DNA of 13,316 nucleotides from CANLWN01 sp039815505. Its GTDB lineage: Bacteria; Bacteroidota; Bacteroidia; Flavobacteriales; Flavobacteriaceae. The stretch covers positions 1-13,316 of the forward strand of contig JBCBZE010000058.1 in the NCBI GenBank assembly GCA_039815505.1. The letters run 5' to 3'. Under the pieces are notes generated by a model. It was not told where the DNA came from. It did no database searches and was given only the letters and a program-made list of their open reading frames with translations. Positions 6,554 through 13,316 of the stretch are shown here, piece after piece (positions within the stretch are counted from its first letter, which is position 1; every line of letters starts with the position of its first letter). A program made the translations under genes and the position numbers.

Positions 6554-7582
6554 TTATTGCATTTCTCCGCGTAGTGAGGTTTCGAATATGGTTTTGAACA
6601 ATTTAGGGGAAACATTATTTCCCAAAAGGTACATTAGCTTTGTTATCGCCGCCTCGGTGGTAATGTCCTTACCATTAATAATTTGCAATCTTTGAAGCTG
6701 TTCACTTGTTGTGTATTGCCCCATGATTACGCTTCCTCCCGAACATTGGGTAACGTTCACTACCTGTAAACCACCATCCATCGCTTTTTTCAATTCGGCA
6801 ACCAACCATTCTTCCGTAGGGGCATTTCCCGCACCATAGGTCTCTAAGACCAAAGCCCGAAGATTGGGAATGGTCAAAACACTTTCCAGGACCGATCTGT
6901 TAAGTCCCGGAAACAATTTTAATAGGGCCACATTATTATCAAGTTCTTTGTGTACGACGAACTTTTTAGCTTTTCCCTTTTTTAGGAGATATTCGTCATA
7001 TACCTTTAAATGAACCCCGGATTCCGCCAGCGCCGGATAGTTCAAGGAAGTAAACGCCTCAAAATGTTCCGCATTGATCTTGGTAGTCCTATTGGCCCTG
7101 TACAATTTGTACTCAAAATATAGGCCTACCTCCTGGATAACAGGTTTATTGTTTTTCTGCATAGCAGCAATCTGTATCGAGGTAATAAGATTCTCTTTTG
7201 CATCGGTGCGTAAATCCCCAATAGGCAATTGAGAACCCGTAAAAATTACAGGTTTGCCCAAATTCTCCAGCATATAGCTTAGCGCCGAGGAAGTATAACT
7301 CATGGTATCGCTGCCATGGAGCACCACAAAGCCATCATAGTTAGGGTATTGCTTCTCTATAATCGTAGCGATAGATACCCAATGCACCGTATTCATATTG
7401 GAAGAATCAATGGGTTTCTTAAAAGAAACACTGTCGATATTGCAATCCAATTGATTAAGCTCCGGAATATGCTGGATCAGTTTTTTAAAATTAAACGCCC
7501 TGAGCACCCCTGTTTTATAATCTTTGACCATCCCAATGGTACCCCCGGTATATATGAGTAGAATTTTGGTCTTTTTTTTCAT
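6554..7582 (-). CDS. ansA: Type I (cytoplasmic) L-asparaginase
   Basis: Hydrolyses L-asparagine to aspartate and ammonia in the cytoplasm; there is no signal peptide. The 342 residues fit the bacterial type I family. The first catalytic motif is YTGGTIG at residues 11-17 with nucleophile Thr12. The second is HGSDTMSYTSSALSYML from residue 89, where Ser91-Asp92 stands where E. coli AnsA has Thr-Asp, a conservative change. TGSQLP (115-120) and the lysine of TDAKENL (Lys129) complete the active-site signature. YRANRTTKINAEHFEAF and a C-terminal domain with LVLETYGAGNAPT and CSGGSVIMGQY follow the type I pattern. A run of eight A residues directly follows the ATG on the coding strand. It lies 14 bases downstream of tatD, probably in the same operon, and 67 bases upstream of tRNA-Ser. 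Confidence 0.96.
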   Translation of the reverse strand: MKKKTKILLIYTGGTIGMVKDYKTGVLRAFNFKKLIQHIPELNQLDCNIDSVSFKKPIDSSNMNTVHWVSIATIIEKQYPNYDGFVVLHGSDTMSYTSSALSYMLENLGKPVIFTGSQLPIGDLRTDAKENLITSIQIAAMQKNNKPVIQEVGLYFEYKLYRANRTTKINAEHFEAFTSLNYPALAESGVHLKVYDEYLLKKGKAKKFVVHKELDNNVALLKLFPGLNRSVLESVLTIPNLRALVLETYGAGNAPTEEWLVAELKKAMDGGLQVVNVTQCSGGSVIMGQYTTSEQLQRLQIINGKDITTEAAITKLMYLLGNNVSPKLFKTIFETSLRGEMQ

Positions 7583-7596
7583 TGAACAATTCGTTA

Positions 7597-8364
7597 TTAC
7601 ACTCCAAAAACGTCTTTGGAATTCTGGGTAGTTATAGCTGCTATTTCTTCTTTGTCCTTATTATAAATAATGGATAACTTTTCCAAAACGTTTATTAAAT
7701 AAGCACTCTCATTGCGTTTACCCCTGTACGGCACGGGAGCCAGATAGGGTGAATCTGTCTCTAATACTATATGTCCTATATCTATGTTGTTTAAAAAGGT
7801 ATCTATCTTTCCATTCTTGAAGGTAACTACCCCACCGATACCCAGTTTCATCCCGTAAGAAATAGCTTTGCGTGCTTGTTCCAAGGTTCCGGTGAAGCAA
7901 TGAAAAATACCGAATAGGTCATTGCCCTTTTCCTCCTCCAGCACCTCAAAAATTTCATCAAATGCCTCTCTACAATGGATTACGATAGGCAGTTTATATT
8001 TTTTCGCCAACCTTATCTGAAATTTGAACGCTTTTCGTTGTTGTTCAAAAAAAGTCTTGTCCCAGTACAAATCGATCCCTATCTCGCCTATGGCATAAAA
8101 TTCCCTTTGTCGTAACATTTGTGAAACATGTTCCAACTCTTCCTCATAGTTTTCCTTAACATGGGTAGGGTGCAATCCCATCATTAAAAAAATATGCTTT
8201 GGATAAGCCTCTTCCAAACGCAACATAGACCTGGTGTAGGTAGAATCTATTGCAGGGACAAAAAAACGTTCAACGGCATTGGCAATAGCATTTTTTATTA
8301 CTTTATCCCTATCCTCATCAAAAGCTTCACTATATAAGTGCGTATGGGTGTCTGTAAGAATCAT
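7597..8364 (-). CDS. tatD: TatD-family metal-dependent deoxyribonuclease
   Basis: Cytoplasmic TIM-barrel hydrolase of the TatD family (3'-5' exonuclease, implicated in DNA degradation and repair). The 255 residues are standard length. Metal ligands can be placed: His7 and His9 in TDTHTHL, Glu94 in AIGEIGIDLYW, His130 in LPIVIHCREA, His155 in GIFHCFTGT, and Asp204 in VLETDSPYLAP. The family signature PVPYRGKRNES follows. The MILTDTHTHLYSEAF start is characteristic and supports the ATG at 8364. It is the first gene of a minus-strand unit with ansA 14 bases downstream. A perfect -7-type box lies only 4 bases upstream of the ATG. Whether it is called TatD or YcfH-like cannot be separated by eye. 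Confidence 0.95.
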   Translation of the reverse strand: MILTDTHTHLYSEAFDEDRDKVIKNAIANAVERFFVPAIDSTYTRSMLRLEEAYPKHIFLMMGLHPTHVKENYEEELEHVSQMLRQREFYAIGEIGIDLYWDKTFFEQQRKAFKFQIRLAKKYKLPIVIHCREAFDEIFEVLEEEKGNDLFGIFHCFTGTLEQARKAISYGMKLGIGGVVTFKNGKIDTFLNNIDIGHIVLETDSPYLAPVPYRGKRNESAYLINVLEKLSIIYNKDKEEIAAITTQNSKDVFGV

Positions 8365-8368
8365 GCAA

Positions 8369-8376
8369 CAAAAATA
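8369..8376 (-). promoter_or_regulatory. Possible -7 box for tatD-ansA
   Basis: The minus strand reads TATTTTTG, an exact match to the Bacteroidota -7 consensus TAnnTTTG, 4 bases upstream of the tatD ATG. If used, transcription would begin at or next to the start codon, giving a leaderless mRNA. A clear -33 TTTG is absent at the expected spacing. Confidence 0.3.
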
Positions 8377-8400
8377 GCCTTATCTTTATGAAAAAATTAG

Positions 8401-8844
8401 ATGAAGACCCTCAAAAAGTTTTTAAAACTTAAAAACTATAGTAGCATTCCTTTGGTACTTACGGCCACCAATCATTTTGAGGTTACGGCCAAAATAAATG
8501 GAATAACCGGTCGCTTTATTTTGGACACGGGAGCCTCCAATACCTGTGTAGGGTTGGACAAAATCGATTTTTTCAATCTTGTTTCCAAGGATTCCAAAAT
8601 AAAGGCAGCGGGCGCTGGCGCTACCGATATGGACACCCAAATATCCATTAAAAACAAAATCGAAATAGGAAATTGGAAGAAAAACAAGCTTAAAATAGTA
8701 CTATTTGATCTTGTTCATGTAAATGAGGCCCTGACGGTTCATAAGGCACTACCTGTAGACGGAATCATTGGTGCCGATATCCTAAAAAAAGCTAAAGCGA
8801 TTATTGATTACAATAAGCGTTTTGTTTATTTAAAACACAAATAA
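8401..8844 (+). CDS. Small retropepsin-like aspartic protease (clan AA)
   Basis: A 147-residue single-domain protein of the retropepsin-like aspartyl protease type. The catalytic motif FILDTGASNTCVG places the active Asp at residue 42, preceded by the strand ITGRF as in pepsin-fold lobes. The second hallmark, a hydrophobic-hydrophobic-Gly motif, is DGIIGADIL at 120-128, followed by IDYNKRFVYLK. One DTGA motif only, so the active enzyme would be a homodimer, as in retroviral proteases. There is no signal peptide or membrane helix, so it is probably cytosolic. It is transcribed away from tatD with a 36-base gap and is followed by a modest hairpin terminator. The substrate is unknown. ATG 8401 is preferred; the ATG at 8388 is in another frame. 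Fold assignment is confident; biological role is not. Confidence 0.9.
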   Translation: MKTLKKFLKLKNYSSIPLVLTATNHFEVTAKINGITGRFILDTGASNTCVGLDKIDFFNLVSKDSKIKAAGAGATDMDTQISIKNKIEIGNWKKNKLKIVLFDLVHVNEALTVHKALPVDGIIGADILKKAKAIIDYNKRFVYLKHK

Positions 8845-8880
8845 TGATTAAACCCTAGGGCATACCAACGAATTTGCACA

Positions 8881-8902
8881 GGTGGTTCACCAACCGTTTT
8901 TT
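8881..8902 (+). terminator. Rho-independent terminator of the aspartic protease gene
   Basis: GGTGGTTCACCAACC (8881-8895) can fold into five G:C or A:T pairs with one bulged A and a TTCA loop. It is followed by G and six T residues (8897-8902). It lies 36 bases past the protease stop. The stem is short, so strength is moderate. No equivalent T run serves the convergent sucB gene. Confidence 0.5.
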
Positions 8903-8915
8903 AGTACCTGGTACT
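8903..8915. repeat. 13-base palindrome between convergent genes
   Basis: AGTACCTGGTACT is a perfect inverted repeat of 6 bases around a single central T. It sits right after the protease terminator and 16 bases from the sucB stop on the opposite strand. It may form part of the sucB transcript end, but lacks a T run on that strand. Confidence 0.3.
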
Positions 8916-8931
8916 CCACAATGGATTCTCT

Positions 8932-10152
8932 TTATAGTTCCAAAGCCTTCTTAACATCATTGTCCATTAACAACTCGCTTGGATTTTCCAAAGCTTCCTT
9001 GACGGCAACCAAAAATCCAACCGACTCCTTACCATCGATAATTCTATGGTCATAGGAAAGTGCCACATACATGATAGGCGCGATTACAACGGAACCATCC
9101 TTTGCAATGGGGCGTTCCACAATATTATGCATCCCTAAAATAGCGCTTTGGGGAGGGTTAATGATCGGGGTGGATAGCATAGATCCAAAAACCCCTCCAT
9201 TGGTGATCGTAAATGTACCTCCGGTCATTTCATCGACCGTAATCTCTCCTTCGCGTGCGCGTATGGCCAATCGTTTCACCTCAGCTTCTATTCCCCTAAA
9301 AGTTAGGTTTTCAGCGTTTCTAATCACCGGAACCATTAACCCTTTTGGTCCGGAAACCGCAATGCTGATGTCCGCAAAATCATACGAAATCATCTCCTTA
9401 CCATCGATCATGGAATTCACTGCGGGATACAATTCCAAAGCTCTTACCACAGCTTTGGTAAAAAATGACATAAATCCTAAGCTAACACCATGTTTGCCTT
9501 TAAAGGTTTCCTTATACTGTTTGCGCAATTCAAAAATAGGAGACATATCCACTTCATTGAAGGTGGTAAGCATAGCCGTTTCGTTTTTAGCGGCCACCAA
9601 ACGTTCCGCCACTTTACGACGTAACATCGAAAGTTTGGAACGGGTCTCCCCTCTGCTACCGCCAGTGGGCGTTCCCATGGAAGGAACGGCATTAACAGCA
9701 TCTTCTTTGGTTATTCTACCGTCTCTTCCCGTTCCCGAAACGGTACTTGAATCAATTTCTTTTTCATCCAATATTTTCTTTGCCGCCGGAGACGGGGTTC
9801 CTGAAGCGTAGGTTGTGGTCTGTGGGGAGGCTTCAACCTTCGGCGCCTCCTTTTTTTCTTCCTTGGGAGCTTCTTTTTTATCTTCTTGCACCGGAGCTTC
9901 TCCTTCCGGTTTTGCAGCACTGGTATCTATAAGACAAACTACCTCACCAACCGCAACAGCATCTCCTTCTTCGGCTTTTAAGGTAATGATCCCGCTTTCT
10001 TCGGCAGGTAGTTCCAAAGTGGCTTTATCCGAATCTACCTCTGCAATGGCCTGGTCTTTTTCCACGTAATCCCCATCGCTCACTAACCATTCTGCAATTT
10101 CAACCTCGGTAATGGATTCCCCTGGTGAGGGGACTTTCATTTCTAAAATCAT
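8932..10152 (-). CDS. sucB: 2-oxoglutarate dehydrogenase E2, dihydrolipoamide succinyltransferase
   Basis: Core subunit of the 2-oxoglutarate dehydrogenase complex. It accepts the succinyl group from E1 on its lipoyl arm and transfers it to CoA. The 406 residues are standard. The lipoyl domain (1-77) has the lipoylated Lys43 in the DSDKATLELPA motif. A flexible linker rich in Ala, Pro, Lys and Glu (about 79-113) follows. The peripheral subunit-binding domain is at about 118-155 (PSPAAKKILDE, GTGRDGRITKEDA). The catalytic domain runs from about 172 to the end, with His369 and Asp373 in SYDHRIIDG. SMLRRKVAERL and MSFFTKAVVRAL favour succinyltransferase over acetyltransferase. The start MILEMKVPSPGES is typical for Flavobacteriia; a second in-frame ATG lies four codons later. 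The gene begins 20 bases after the sucA stop, so the two form an operon. Confidence 0.98.
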   Translation of the reverse strand: MILEMKVPSPGESITEVEIAEWLVSDGDYVEKDQAIAEVDSDKATLELPAEESGIITLKAEEGDAVAVGEVVCLIDTSAAKPEGEAPVQEDKKEAPKEEKKEAPKVEASPQTTTYASGTPSPAAKKILDEKEIDSSTVSGTGRDGRITKEDAVNAVPSMGTPTGGSRGETRSKLSMLRRKVAERLVAAKNETAMLTTFNEVDMSPIFELRKQYKETFKGKHGVSLGFMSFFTKAVVRALELYPAVNSMIDGKEMISYDFADISIAVSGPKGLMVPVIRNAENLTFRGIEAEVKRLAIRAREGEITVDEMTGGTFTITNGGVFGSMLSTPIINPPQSAILGMHNIVERPIAKDGSVVIAPIMYVALSYDHRIIDGKESVGFLVAVKEALENPSELLMDNDVKKALEL

Positions 10153-10172
10153 GCTGTCGTAAATTTGTTTTA

Positions 10173-12977
10173 TTATTTTTTTGTTCTTTTTCTAGTGGTA
10201 TTGTCCTTTGCTTTATCAAAGACGTAATCTATGACCTGTTGGTGACGATTCTTGGAACGTACCGAACTGCCCGCAGCAGGTGATGCATAAAACCTTCTGG
10301 AAGCCACCCTAAATTTATGCGCCTCGTCAAAATGCATTAACAGATGACTCCATGCGCCCATATTCCTGGGTTCTTCCTGTGCCCAGACCACATCATTTAC
10401 ACAGGTATACTTTTTGATAATATCCTTCATTTGCTCCGCAGGTAAAGGAAATAACTGTTCTACTCTTACCAAAGCAACATCGTCCCTGTTATCTTGTTCC
10501 TTTACCGCCAGTAGATCGTAATAAAATTTTCCGGTACAGAAAACCAAGGTTTTAATTTTTTTGATATCCGCTTCCACATCATCGATAACCTCCTGAAAAC
10601 TTCCCAACGTCAATTCATCTACTGTTGAAACGGCCTTAGGGTGGCGCAATAAACTTTTTGGGGTAAAAATAATCAAGGGTTTTCTAAAATTGGCCTTCAT
10701 TTGCCGACGTAAGATATGGAACATTTGGGCAGGCGTACTACAATCGGCCACATACATATTGTCCCTGGCACATAGTTGAAGATAGCGTTCCATACGTGCC
10801 GAGGAATGTTCAGCGCCCTGCCCCTCGTATCCATGGGGCAACAACATAACCAGGCCATTCTGAAGCTTCCATTTATCTTCGGCGGCAGAAATGTATTGAT
10901 CCAACATAATTTGAGCCCCATTGCTGAAATCACCAAATTGAGCCTCCCAGATGGTAAGGGTATTTGGACTTGCCATCGCATAACCATAATCGAACCCCAC
11001 CACACCATACTCTGATAAAAGCGAATTGTATATCTGAAATTGGCCCTGTTTATCGGATAATCTGTTCAACAGTAATATTTCTTCCTCGCTTTCTTCCACT
11101 TTGATAACCGCATGTCTATGGGAAAACGTCCCTCTCTCCACGTCTTGACCTGACATCCGAACCCCATACCCTTCTTCGAGTAAGGTACCATAGGCCAAAA
11201 GTTCACCCATGGCCCAATCCAATTTATCGGTCTCAAAGAACATTTTTTTACGCTCGGCTATTAAGCGTTCTATCTTCCTTAAAAACTTTTTACCCTCCGG
11301 TAATTCGGTAATTACTTTGGCAATAGAAGTTAGTTTCTCCCTATCGAACGTAGTATCCACGGTGTCCATCATCTCCCACTCCCTTACTGCCGAAAAACCA
11401 CTCCACTCATCCGCCATAAAGGGCGTAATGACAGTTTTATCTTCTTTGCGGGAATCTTCCAGTTCTTCTTCCAAAGATGCTTTATATTCCTTTTCCAATT
11501 CTTTTACATATCCTTCCTGGATAACACCTTCGGACAGTAAACGTTCCGCATAGATATCCCTTGGATTCTTATGTTTGGCAATGGCCTTGTATAATTTTGG
11601 TTGGGTAAATCGGGGTTCATCGCCCTCGTTATGTCCATACTTTCGATATCCCAAAAGATCGATAAAAACATCCCTATTGAAACGCATACGGTATTCCAAA
11701 GCAAAAAGAGAAGCATGCACTACCGCCTCCGCATCATCCGAATTAACATGCAAAACAGGGCTTAACGTAACTTTCCCTACATCCGTACAATAGGTAGATG
11801 ATCTTGCGTCCAAATAGTTGGTAGTAAACCCTATTTGATTATTAACAACGATATGTATGGTACCATTGGTCTTGTATCCATCCAACGTAGCCATTTGTAC
11901 TACTTCATATACCAACCCTTGACCGGCAATGGCCGCATCGCCATGTACAACAATAGGCAATACTTTGGAAAAATTATCGGAATAATGCGCATCTTGCTTT
12001 GCCCTGGTAATACCTTCCACCACAGCACCTACGGTCTCCAAATGAGAAGGGTTGGGTGCAATGTTCATTTTAATCTTATTCCCATTATCGGATTTTCTAT
12101 CCGAGGTCCATCCCAAATGGTATTTAACATCACCGTCAAAGATTTCCTGCTCATAATCCTTGCCGTCGAACTCGCTAAAAATATCCTTGGCTTTCTTTCC
12201 AAAAATATTGGTGAGTACATTTAGCCGCCCCCTATGGGCCATACCCATGACAAACTGTTCAACACCCATCTCAGCGGCTCTTTCCACAACCGCATCCAAC
12301 GCGGGAATTAAAGATTCGTTACCTTCCAAAGAGAATCTTTTCTGTCCTACATATTTGGTATGCAGGAATCCTTCAAAAGACACGGCCTGATTTAGTTTCT
12401 TAAGAATATGTTTTTTTCTATCGGCGCTGAACTTAGGGTGGTTATCATTAATATTCAACCAATTCTGTATCCATTCCAAACGTCCCGGGTTTCTGATATA
12501 CATATACTCCACCCCTATGGCATCGCAATAAATACTGGTAAGATGTTTAATTATACTCCTTAAAGAACTGGGGCCTATACCAATAATTTCCCCGGCATTG
12601 AAAACTGCATCCAAGTCATCGTTGGACAAACCAAAGTTTTCAATATCCAGTGTTGGGGAGTATTTACGTCTCTCCCTAACGGGATTGGTCTTGGTAAACA
12701 AATGACCCCTACTTCTATAACCATCAATGAGTTTAACCACCTGAAACTCCTTTTGTAGAGATTCAGGAACAGCGACCTGTTCTCCATTGACCGTAACCAT
12801 ACTACCGTTCAGGGAGGCAAGATCAACCTGGTCCATGGCACTTTCCTGGCCAAAATCAAATCCTTGGAAGAATGCACGCCAACTGGGTTCAACGCTATCC
12901 GGATTTGCTAAATATTTATCATATAATTCTGCAAAAAAAGAGGTGTGCGCAGTATTTAAAAAGGAATATTTATCCAT
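10173..12977 (-). CDS. sucA: 2-oxoglutarate dehydrogenase E1 component
   Basis: Thiamine-diphosphate-dependent decarboxylase that oxidises 2-oxoglutarate and passes the succinyl group to SucB in the TCA cycle. At 934 residues it is full length. The N-terminal E2-interacting segment is clear (FFAELYDKYLANPDSVEPSW, about 14-33). Active-site signatures follow: His248 in MAHRGRLNVL, KYHLGWTSDR, and NPSHLETVGAVVEG. The thiamine-diphosphate motif starts at G346-D347 in HGDAAIAGQG and ends at IVVNNQIGFTTN. The transketolase-like C-terminal part has FSHRHAV, EAQFGDFSNGAQ, LPHGYEGQG and QEEPRNMGAW. The HGDAAIAGQG and FGDFSNGAQ forms mark OdhA rather than pyruvate dehydrogenase AceE. A possible -7 box lies 35 bases upstream of the ATG. 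Confidence 0.98.
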   Translation of the reverse strand: MDKYSFLNTAHTSFFAELYDKYLANPDSVEPSWRAFFQGFDFGQESAMDQVDLASLNGSMVTVNGEQVAVPESLQKEFQVVKLIDGYRSRGHLFTKTNPVRERRKYSPTLDIENFGLSNDDLDAVFNAGEIIGIGPSSLRSIIKHLTSIYCDAIGVEYMYIRNPGRLEWIQNWLNINDNHPKFSADRKKHILKKLNQAVSFEGFLHTKYVGQKRFSLEGNESLIPALDAVVERAAEMGVEQFVMGMAHRGRLNVLTNIFGKKAKDIFSEFDGKDYEQEIFDGDVKYHLGWTSDRKSDNGNKIKMNIAPNPSHLETVGAVVEGITRAKQDAHYSDNFSKVLPIVVHGDAAIAGQGLVYEVVQMATLDGYKTNGTIHIVVNNQIGFTTNYLDARSSTYCTDVGKVTLSPVLHVNSDDAEAVVHASLFALEYRMRFNRDVFIDLLGYRKYGHNEGDEPRFTQPKLYKAIAKHKNPRDIYAERLLSEGVIQEGYVKELEKEYKASLEEELEDSRKEDKTVITPFMADEWSGFSAVREWEMMDTVDTTFDREKLTSIAKVITELPEGKKFLRKIERLIAERKKMFFETDKLDWAMGELLAYGTLLEEGYGVRMSGQDVERGTFSHRHAVIKVEESEEEILLLNRLSDKQGQFQIYNSLLSEYGVVGFDYGYAMASPNTLTIWEAQFGDFSNGAQIMLDQYISAAEDKWKLQNGLVMLLPHGYEGQGAEHSSARMERYLQLCARDNMYVADCSTPAQMFHILRRQMKANFRKPLIIFTPKSLLRHPKAVSTVDELTLGSFQEVIDDVEADIKKIKTLVFCTGKFYYDLLAVKEQDNRDDVALVRVEQLFPLPAEQMKDIIKKYTCVNDVVWAQEEPRNMGAWSHLLMHFDEAHKFRVASRRFYASPAAGSSVRSKNRHQQVIDYVFDKAKDNTTRKRTKK

Positions 12978-13011
12978 GGAAATTTTATAGGTCTTTAGCG
13001 TAAAATACCAT

Positions 13012-13019
13012 CAAAAATA
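13012..13019 (-). promoter_or_regulatory. Possible -7 box for sucA-sucB
   Basis: The minus strand reads TATTTTTG, an exact match to the Bacteroidota -7 consensus TAnnTTTG. It lies 34 bases upstream of the sucA ATG, giving a plausible 5' leader of about 28 bases. No convincing -33 TTTG is seen about 20 bases further upstream; that position falls in the palindrome at 13034-13050. Confidence 0.4.
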
Positions 13020-13033
13020 CAACAATTAACATT

Positions 13034-13050
13034 TCTAATATTATATTAGA
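13034..13050. repeat. 17-base palindrome between sucA and the divergent gene
   Basis: TCTAATATTATATTAGA is an inverted repeat of 8 bases each side of one central T. It is followed at once by overlapping shorter palindromes GACGTC (13049-13054) and CAATATTG (13054-13061). It lies between two divergent genes, upstream of the possible sucA -7 box, so a regulator-binding site is possible. AT-rich palindromes also arise by chance. Confidence 0.3.
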
Positions 13051-13077
13051 CGTCAATATTGGAAAAAATTAACGATA

Positions 13078-13316
13078 ATGTTAAAAACACCTCGTGTATT
13101 TTTCAACCCGTTTTTTTTGCTGCTATTTTTTACCCTGATCGGCAATATCTCCTTTGCCCAAAACTATAGTTCTACCAATGAATTTTGGAGCAAGGTCCGT
13201 TTTGGTGGAGGAATAGGTCTTGGATTTGGCAATAATAGTTTTAGTGGTGCCCTATCCCCAAGTGCCCTTTATCAAGTAAACGACCAATTTGGACTTGGAA
13301 TAGGATTAAGTATCAA
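13078..13316 (+). CDS. Secreted barrel-like outer-membrane protein, 3'-truncated by the window edge
   Basis: The frame from ATG 13078 is open to the window end (79 codons). The N-terminus has a basic start (MLKTPR) and a hydrophobic core (VFFNPFFLLLFFTLIGNISFAQ) forming a signal peptide with likely cleavage after Ala28. The mature part has Gly-rich amphipathic strands (KVRFGGGIGLGFGNNSFSG, QVNDQFGLGIGLSI) that look like an outer-membrane beta-barrel. It is transcribed away from sucA with a 100-base gap. From memory, small proteins of this type beside sucA in Flavobacteriia have sometimes been named alpha-ketoglutarate decarboxylase; nothing here supports an enzyme, and the label probably spread from the neighbour. 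The true role is unknown. Confidence 0.8.
   Translation, partial: MLKTPRVFFNPFFLLLFFTLIGNISFAQNYSSTNEFWSKVRFGGGIGLGFGNNSFSGALSPSALYQVNDQFGLGIGLSI

Noticed and set aside
7572..7579. Run of eight A residues (coding strand) at the ansA start as a frameshift or phase-variation site.
   Set aside because: The frame is intact and the run simply encodes Lys codons (MKKK); such runs are common in AT-rich genomes.
1..7582. An asparagine theme linking asnS and ansA.
   Set aside because: The genes are about 5.5 kb apart on opposite strands with unrelated genes between them; this looks like coincidence.
9071..9811. A 246-codon open frame on the plus strand opposite sucB.
   Set aside because: It lies wholly antisense to the well-conserved sucB catalytic domain, its product is low-complexity in character with no recognisable domain, and long antisense frames are expected opposite conserved genes.
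9711..9920. A frame encoding a strongly Lys/Arg-rich peptide on the minus strand.
   Set aside because: It is the Ala/Pro/Lys/Glu linker of SucB read in another frame; the composition follows from the linker codons.
11835..12224. A 129-codon plus-strand frame opposite sucA, along with other antisense frames in sucA.
   Set aside because: sucA is intact and conserved throughout; there is no sign of independent coding.

Overview
The window looks like core chromosome of an AT-rich member of the Bacteroidota, most likely a marine Flavobacteriaceae. This rests on gene content and style: a signal-peptide ExbB with two ExbD paralogues, a SucB beginning MILEMKVPSPGES, PorT-like outer-membrane barrels, weak or absent Shine-Dalgarno sites, and -7 boxes resembling the Bacteroidota TAnnTTTG. 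The genus is not determinable by eye. I see no insertion sequence, prophage, CRISPR array or clear sign of recent transfer. No gene-free stretch exceeds about 110 bases.

Layout. Positions 1-3144 (+ strand): the 3' part of asnS (asparaginyl-tRNA synthetase), then rpoN (sigma-54), then a small polytopic membrane protein with PAP2-like motifs that overlaps the rpoN stop by one base. Positions 3139-3828 (- strand): an outer-membrane beta-barrel gene converging on it with a 6-base overlap. A strong hairpin terminator at 3866-3901 separates this from a compact minus-strand operon at 3926-6318. That operon reads exbB / unknown four-helix membrane protein / exbD / exbD and encodes a proton-driven Ton/Tol-type motor with no tonB beside it. 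Upstream of it on the same strand lie tRNA-Ser(GGA) (6399-6486), ansA (type I L-asparaginase) and tatD. A small retropepsin-like aspartic protease gene (8401-8844, +) diverges from tatD. Positions 8932-12977 (- strand) hold sucA-sucB, the E1 and E2 subunits of the 2-oxoglutarate dehydrogenase complex of the TCA cycle. A truncated gene for a secreted beta-barrel-like protein (13078 to the window end, +) diverges from sucA across an intergenic region containing a 17-base palindrome.

How the genes work together. SucA and SucB act in one complex; the E3 subunit (Lpd) is not here. The ExbB/ExbD group should form an inner-membrane motor using proton-motive force, perhaps acting on an outer-membrane partner. 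The rest are housekeeping functions: translation, sigma-54 transcription, asparagine breakdown and a metal-dependent nuclease.

Most of the window is ordinary. The least explained parts are the four-gene motor operon (especially its 147-aa membrane protein and the CxxC insertion in one ExbD), the PAP2-like protein after rpoN, the single-domain cytosolic retropepsin-like protein, and the barrel-like gene divergent from sucA. I do not see a convincing new defence or mobile system.
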